Below, one piece after another: positions 58,457-64,000 of a DNA stretch of 64,000 nucleotides (the stretch's first letter is position 1; each line of letters opens with the position of its first letter). The notes under the pieces are model-generated. The model did not search any database. It had not been told where the DNA came from and saw only the letters and a list, made by a program, of their open reading frames with translations. The stretch is from Narthecium ossifragum (lineage: Eukaryota; Streptophyta; Magnoliopsida; Dioscoreales; Nartheciaceae): assembly GCA_963920575.1 (NCBI GenBank), contig OY986966.1, positions 12,192,048-12,256,047 on the forward strand, written 5' to 3'. Made by a program: the position numbers and the translations under genes.

Positions 58457-59082
58457 CTGAGTGCGTCTGAAAGCGGTGGGAACTCGTCTGGCGCCTGATC
58501 TCTGGACGAAGACCCCACTCGAACTGTCGTGCCCTGGCCACTGAATCTGCTGCCACTACCCCGCGAAACGGACTGAGTGAGTGAACCGGGTGGCATACTA
58601 CTGCACAGAGCGAGTACCCTGCAAAAGGGACTGGTACTCGCGAGACAAGGCGTCACGCGTACTCTCCGGGAAGTATGCGTCCAAGAACAACGCCCTGAAC
58701 TCCTCCCACGTCGGCTCCTCTCCGCCACTGGTGTGATGGGCAGTGCACCACCAGTCAAGGGCGTCACCATCGAGCTGGAACGTCACGAGGGTGACCCGGA
58801 TCCGGTCATCCCCGACGAAGAGAGCGTCGAGAACGTGCGTGACTCCTCGGAGCCAGCCGTCTGCCGTGGTCGGATCTCCAGTCTCACCGCTGAACCTAGG
58901 CGGGTTCAGCTGCTGGAAGTCCATCATGACCGCTGCCGCGGCCCGCCCATCGACCAGAGCGAGGACCCCCTTCTCGGCGAGAGGGGCCTCCTCCCGTGCG
59001 ACGCAACCGTCGCTGGTGATGGTCCAGACCGTCGAGCTCTGACCGCCCTGACAGGTGCTACCCTGTCTGGTCGAGCGGGCTG
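58457..59082 (-). pseudogene. gag: TK5 gag N-terminal part
   Basis: The Tekay gag domain begins around MMDFQQLNPPRFSGETGD (58927) and runs through WLRGVTHVLDALF, DALDWW and WEEFRALFLDAYFPE to LLQGTRSVQ. There a TAG (TK6: CAG) and, 30 bp on, a frameshift close it. Upstream, the Arg/Gly-rich N-terminus is recognisable to about 59082, where TK6 LTR sequence begins. The 5' LTR and primer site of TK5 are lost. The gag continues at 48488 beyond ATH-1. Confidence 0.88.
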
Positions 59083-59088
59083 ACTAGT

Positions 59089-59145
59089 TAGTTTCCGGTT
59101 CGCGTCGCCCAGCCCGGTTAGGCTTCCGCGGGTCGGGGCGTGACA
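59089..59145 (+). repeat. TK6 5' LTR, last ~57 bp only
   Basis: Matches the 3' tip of the TK5 LTR (compare the complement of 42049-42105) and ends GGGGCGTGACA at 59145. The rest of the LTR is missing; the preceding bases are the - strand TK5 gag. Confidence 0.85.
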
Positions 59146-59148
59146 GCT

Positions 59149-59160
59149 TGGTATCAGAGC
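59149..59160 (+). promoter_or_regulatory. TK6 primer-binding site (initiator tRNA-Met)
   Basis: TGGTATCAGAGC, three bases after the LTR terminus, the same spacing as in TK2. Confidence 0.92.
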
Positions 59161-59348
59161 ATAGGTTGTAGATCCCAGGGTTAGGATAAGGATTCGGTTG
59201 AGATTGAGCGTGGAATGGGTTAGTTCTATGTCTAGAACATCCGTGCATGCTCCTTGTGATGTGTTATGCTTTTTTCGCTTCCTGTTTGAACTGCTTGTTT
59301 TGCGTTTTCTGACGAGTGAACGCTCGTTTGTCGGTGGCGATTGCGCAG

Positions 59349-60656
59349 ATGGCGGGAGCTCGAGACCGGCCTTTGGTTGTCGGTCGGGGTGGGGCACGAC
59401 CCGGTCGGCCCGCCCGACCGAGCGGGGAGGTTCCCGCTAGGGTGGTACGAGCTCGACGGACTGGGCCATCGCCAGCGACGGTTTCGGTTGCACGGGAGGA
59501 GACCCTTTTCACCGAGGAGAGGGTTGTCGCTCCGGTCGACGGGCGGGCCGCGGCAGCGGTCATGATGGACTTCCAGCGACTGAACCCGCCTAGGTTCAGC
59601 GGTGAGACTGGAGATCCGACCACGGCAGACGGCTGGCTTCGAGGAGTCACGCGTGTTCTCAACGCTCTCTTCGTCGAGGATGACCGGATCCGGGTCACCC
59701 TCGCGGCGTTCCAGTTTGACGGAGACGCTCTTGACTGGTGGTGCACGGCCCTGCACACCAGTGACGGAGAGGAGCCGACGTGGGAGGAGTTCAGAGCGTT
59801 GTTCTTGGACGGGTACTTCCCGGAGAGTACGCGTGACACTTTGTCCCGCGAGTACCAGTCCCTTCTGCAGGGTACTCGCTCGGTGCAGCAGTATGCCACC
59901 CGGTTCACGCACTTGGTCCGTTTTGCGGGGGCAGTGGCAGCAGATCCAGTAGCCAGAGCTCGGCAGTTTGAGTGGGGTCTTCGTCCAGAGATCAGGCGCC
60001 AGACGTGTTCCCACCGCTTCCAGACGCACTCAGCAGTTCTGAACTGCGCCTTGGTTGTGGAGGCGCAGTTGCAGGACGAGTGACCCCGGGCAGTTCCACC
60101 GGCGGTCTCTTCCAGCTGACAGCAGCAGAGGCCCCAGTTCAGAGGGGGATTCGGCAGAGGCCAGCAGCGGCGTCAGCGACACTTCCAGCCGCAGTCGCAG
60201 CGCCCACAGCAGTTCCAGCCATAGTTGCCGAGTGCAGCAGGCCAGTTTCTCCTAGCGGCCGGGCCTTCTGGGCAGGCTCCGTCAGGGGGAGGCCAGGGTA
60301 AGCAGCCTGGTGGCGCGCCAGTCACGTGTTTCCAGTGCGGGCAGCTGGGACACTTCCGTAGAGACTGTCACCTGCTGGGAGCGCGGGGCGCTTTGCCGGA
60401 GGGCAGTAGAAGCAGAGGGTCCAGTGCTTGGCAGGGGAGCAGTGGTGGGCGCGGACCAGGGGCTGGACCGAGCCGCTCCAGAGGTGGAGGTGGCCAGCGA
60501 GGGCGTGTGTTTGCCCTTCCGGAGCGTGAGCAGCCAGACACCGTTCAGTTGTACTAGCCACCAGCATAGTACCAGCCGCACCAGCAGACAGCGGGAGAGC
60601 CATCCGTACTCAGAGGTATCTTTCAGCTTTCTAGTTCCTTAGTTGAGGTGCTGATA
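59349..60656 (+). pseudogene. gag: TK6 gag with zinc knuckle
   Basis: Start taken as the ATG at 59349 (MAGARDRPLVVGRGG). Gag domain: MMDFQRLNPPRFSGETGD, WLRGVTRVLNALF, DALDWW, FLDGYFPESTRD, QYATRFTHLVRFA. The frame is then interrupted by TGA 60081, TGA 60117 and TAG 60222 but stays in phase, reaching the zinc knuckle CFQCGQLGHFRRDC (about 60326-60367) and RVFALPEREQ. Further TAGs lie at 60555 and 60567. Where TK5 is intact (60222 and 60555) the original codon was CAG, so these are C-to-T nonsense changes. Gag and protease share one frame. Confidence 0.9.
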
Positions 60657-61487
60657 GACTCTGGGGCGTCTCATTCCTATGTTGCTAGCATGTGTGTGGC
60701 ATCGCTAGGATTAGAGACAAGTCAGCTAGAGGTCGCACAATCTGTAGACTCACCGATCGGCGGAGCGGTAAGGGTGGACCGGGTCTGCTGATCTTGTTAC
60801 TTGGAGGTTGGAGGCCTCCGTGTCTGTCTAGAACTGCGGGTACTAGACATGGTAGGCTTCGATGTGATACTCGGTATGGACTGGTTGGCAGCATACCGAG
60901 CTATCATCGACTGTGGTCGCCTGAGGGTGGTCGCTTGGACACCCGACGGGACACAGTTTGTGCTGTTGGGGGATCGGTTCTCAGCCGATTCCTTTGCTTG
61001 CGGTGTGGGGAGGCGTGGCAGCGAGCTTTCAGCCTTGCTGGCCAGCCTGTCCCTGTTTGGGTCAGAGGGAGTGCAGCAGAGCAGTTTCCCCGGATCGTGT
61101 GCGACTACACCGACGTGTTTCTCGAGGTATTGCCGGGGCTTCCACCGCCCAGAGAGGTCGACTTTGAGATCGACCTGGTGCCAGGTACCGCACCGATCTC
61201 TCTCCCAGTGTTCAGGATGGCACCAAGAGAGCAGAGTGAGTTGAGGACCCAGCTAGACGAGCTTACCAGCAGAGGCTTCATCCGTTCCAGCATGTCGCCC
61301 TGGGGGGCGCCAGTGTTGTTCGCAAAGAAGAAGGATGGTACCCTTCGACTTTGCATAGACTACAGGCGGCTCAACAGGGTGACGGTGAAGAACAGGTATC
61401 CGATGCCGAGGATCGACGACTTGTTTGACCAGCTGCGAGGATCTTCAGTCTTCTTGAAGATCGACCTCCGCACCGGCTACCACCAGT
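60657..61487 (+). pseudogene. pol: TK6 protease and N-terminal reverse transcriptase
   Basis: Aspartic protease with active site DSGASHSYV (Asp codon 60657-60659), a TGA at 60789 (CGA in TK5), then [21 protein letters not shown]. Near 61067 a 1-bp loss (GGG against GGGG in TK5) changes frame. The reverse transcriptase N-terminal blocks follow: [60 protein letters not shown] and [10 protein letters not shown]. There a 29-bp tandem duplication creates a TGA (61487-61489). Confidence 0.9.
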
Positions 61488-61516
61488 GATCGACCTCCGC
61501 ACCGGCTACCACCAGT
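61459..61516 (+). repeat. 29-bp tandem duplication inside TK6 reverse transcriptase
   Basis: Bases 61459-61487 and 61488-61516 are identical and encode [11 protein letters not shown]5 has one copy. The duplication adds 29 bp (not a multiple of 3) and breaks pol. Confidence 0.97.
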
Positions 61517-63028
61517 TGAGGGTTCGGGATTGCGACATCCCGAAGACGGCTTTTCGGACTCGGTACGGCTTGTACGAGTTTGTGGTGATGTCGTTTGGGC
61601 TGACGAACGCACCAGCAGCGTTTATGGATCTCATGCAGAGGATCTTCCGGCCATTCCTAGACCAGTTCGTGGTGGTGTTCGTCGACGACATCCTTATCTA
61701 CTCCCGGTCAGAGGCGGAGCACGAGCGACACTTGGCGATAGTGTTGCAGCTACTTCGGGAGCATCGGCTATATGCCAAGGCTTCCAAGTGTGAGTTTTGG
61801 CTCCCACAGGTGGGATTCCTTGGGCACATGGTGTCGGCAGCAGGGATCTCAGTTGACCCTGCGAAGGTCGAGGCAGTGGTACAGTGGCAGAGATCGAGGA
61901 CAGTGTTCGAGGTTCGCAGTTTCCTAGGCCTAGCGGGCTACTACAGACGGTTCGTGCGAGACTTCTTCAGAGTTGCCGGACTGATGACCAGACTGACCCA
62001 GAAGGCCGTCCCGTTCGTGTGGGATGATGCTTGTGAGCGAGCTTTCGTGGAACTGAGGACGAGGTTGACCAGTGCGCCGGTGCTGATCGTCCCCGAGCGA
62101 GGTGTTGGTTACAATGTCTACTGCGACTCCAGCGGTGAGGGTTTGGGGTGTGTCCTCATGCAGGAGGGCCACGTAGTTTCCTATGGTTCTCGCCAGCTGA
62201 AGAACCATGAGAGGAACTACCCGACCCATGACTTGGAGCTAGCAGCGCTGGTCTTCGCCCTGAAGACCTGGTGGCATTACCTCTATGGCGATAAGTTCTC
62301 AGTCTTCTCGGACCATAAGAGCTTGAGGCACGTTTTCACCCAACGTGACCTCAACCTGAGGCAACGACGCTGGATGGAGCTACTGGAGGACTACGACTAT
62401 GCTTTGCATTACCATCCTGGTAAGGCAAACGTCGTAGCAGACGCGCTGAGCAGACAGGTTAGAGACACCAGAGCAGCAGTTGCAGGGTTGTCAGCGCGGC
62501 GGTGGCAGGCTTTAGAGACAGCGGGCCAGTTGGGGCTCGAGTTTGAGGATCGGGGATCCGACAGTTTTCTCGACGCAGTACAGAGAATGCCAGCGGTTCT
62601 AGCCAGAGTGTTAGAGGCACAACACAGCGACCCAGAGCTCGAGGAGTTACGCACATCGGCGGGCACGGAGGGTGCAGACGGGGACTGGACAGTATCGTCA
62701 GACGGACGGCTATGGTTCAGAGGCAGAGTAGTGGTTCCGGCAGATCCAGTTCTACGAGACGACGTCCTACGAGAGTTCCACCACTCTCGTTTTGCAGTTC
62801 ATCCCGGCGGCACCATGATTTACCAGGGTCTTCAGCGACAGTTCTGGTGGCGCGGGATGAAGAGGGCAGTGACGGAGTTCGTATCGCGCTGCCTTACCTG
62901 TCAGAAGGTCAAGGCAGAGTACCAGCGGACTCCGGGGTTACTTCAGCCGCTTCCACTAGCTGAGTGGAAGTGGGAGCACATAACGATGGACTTCGTGCCC
63001 GGGCTACCGAGATCTCCTAGGGGGAAAT
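61488..63028 (+). pseudogene. pol: TK6 reverse transcriptase catalytic part, RNase H, integrase core
   Basis: A long open frame with [25 protein letters not shown], the catalytic FVDDILIYS (61678-61704), [13 protein letters not shown] and [15 protein letters not shown]. RNase H has [38 protein letters not shown] and [11 protein letters not shown]. The integrase finger is HHSRFAVH ... CLTCQKVK and the first Asp is in [14 protein letters not shown] 1-bp insertion at about 63024 (GGGGGAAAT against GGGGGAAT in TK5) ends the frame just after the first catalytic Asp. Confidence 0.92.
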
Positions 63029-64000
63029 GACGCGATTTGGGTCATCGTTGATCGATTGACCAAATCGGCGCACTTCCTGCCTATGCGGACGACAGACTCG
63101 ACGGACAGGTTGGGCAGCTTGTACGTCAGAGAGGTGGTCAGACTACACGGAGTTCCAGTTTCTATCGTGTCAGACCGTGACCCCAGGTTCACCAGCAGGT
63201 TGTGGCGAGGCTTTCAGGAGGTAGTTGGCACACTCCTGACTTTCAGTATGGCTTTCCATCCGCAGACAGACGGGCAGTCAGAGCGGACGATCCAGATCTT
63301 GGAGGACATGCTGAGAGCATGTGTCGACGCCGGAGGCAGCTGGGAGGAGCACGTCCCCTTGGTGGAGTTCGCCTACAACAACAGCTAGCAGTCCAGTCTT
63401 GGAGTAGCACCTTTCGAGGCGTTGTACGGTATGTCATGTCATTCCCCAGTGTGCTGGACAGAGGTTGGAGAGGCTTCACTCACCGGTCCAAACATCGTCA
63501 GGCGGTCGTCAGAGAGGTTAGTGCAGATCAGGCAGAGACTTCTGACGGCTCAGAGCTGGCAGAAGAGTTATGCAGATCAGAGGCGACGACCGTTAGAGTT
63601 TGCAGTCGGCGACAGGGTGTTCCTGCGAACATCGCCGTACAGAGGGTCCGTCAGGTTTGGCAGAGGTAGTAAGTTGGCGCCGAGGTTTGTCGGACCGTTT
63701 GAGATCCTAGAGAGGATCGGCGAGGTAGCTTACTGCCTGGATCTTCCTCAGCACATGTATGCTGTGCATCCGACGTTCCATGTGTCGATGCTGAGGAAGT
63801 ATCACCCAGATCCGTCTCATGTCATCAGGGTGGATGACATCGAGCTTGAGGCAGACGCGACGTTCGTCGAGCAGCCAGTTCGAGTACTTGACCGGAGGGA
63901 TCAGGTCTTGCGGGGCAAGACGATTCCCTTGGTCAAGGTACTGTGGAGGAACAGGGGCACCGAGGAGATGACCTGGGAGCGCGAGGCGCGCATGCAGCAG
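63029..64000 (+). pseudogene. pol: TK6 integrase C-terminus with chromodomain-like tail (runs off the window)
   Basis: The frame after the insertion: [18 protein letters not shown], second Asp in IVSDRDPRF, Glu in [20 protein letters not shown] at 63386-63388 follows YNNS (TK5: Tyr). The same frame is then open from 63389 to the window end: LGVAPFEALYG, GDRVFLRTSPYRGS, RFVGPFEILERIGEVAY, HPTFHVSMLRKYHPDPSHV, then the chromodomain-like tail (PVRVLDRRDQVLRGKTIPL, VKVLWRNRGTEEMTWEREAR). This tail is less damaged than in TK5. The 3' LTR lies outside the window. Confidence 0.9.

Noticed and set aside
59232..60029. Long - strand ORFs opposite TK6 gag
   Set aside because: They are antisense to a well-supported gag domain and arise from GC-biased codon use.

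Overview
This window is intergenic plant DNA made almost entirely of nested LTR retrotransposons. No host gene, rRNA gene or tRNA gene could be supported. An angiosperm nuclear genome is indicated by Athila-like and Tekay/Del-like Ty3/gypsy elements and SIRE/Maximus-like Ty1/copia elements, by primer-binding sites for plant tRNA-Asp and initiator tRNA-Met, and by very long (1.5-2.8 kb) LTRs. The species cannot be named from the sequence. Family names rest on motif recognition, not on a search.

Layout. 1-6878: debris of an Athila-like element on the + strand (gag-protease fragment, truncated LTR, 3' noncoding region, full 3' LTR at 5356-6878), split by a putative 2.06 kb solo LTR (2729-4789, duplication gatga). 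6884-9875: Tekay and copia LTR pieces. 8781-24206: copia element C1 on the - strand (3' LTR, a third ORF called ORF3, a promoter-like spacer, then pol and gag). C1 is interrupted by a 217-bp foldback insertion (10662-10878), a Tekay derivative TK2 (11408-18472) and a solo LTR (20076-21576, duplication gagta). 24207-31590: nested Tekay LTRs TK3 and TK4 plus LTR scraps. 31591-42048: a second copia, C2, interrupted by a complete non-autonomous element NA-1 (34066-40312, duplication aacag). 42049-59082: Tekay element TK5 on the - strand, its gag split by a complete Athila-like element ATH-1 (48494-58451, duplication gactg, LTRs 1670 bp each). 59089-64000: a second Tekay element, TK6, on the + strand, head-to-head with TK5 and running off the window.

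How the parts relate. Every gag and pol found here is broken, mostly by C-to-T type nonsense changes and small indels, so nothing here looks autonomous. NA-1 carries only a gag-like ORF. It shares the tRNA-Asp primer site, LTR termini and part of the U3 with ATH-1, so it is probably moved by Athila-type proteins. TK2 has nearly identical LTR copies around a scrambled interior and was probably also moved in trans.

The strongest unexplained signal is a set of at least sixteen arrays of short palindromes centred on TCGA (cores GATCGATC or GGTCGACC). They recur in the LTRs of unrelated families (Athila-like, Tekay-like, copia), often just upstream of a TATA box. They also occur upstream of the third ORF in both copia copies. 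This looks like a shared cis-regulatory grammar that several retrotransposon families acquired.
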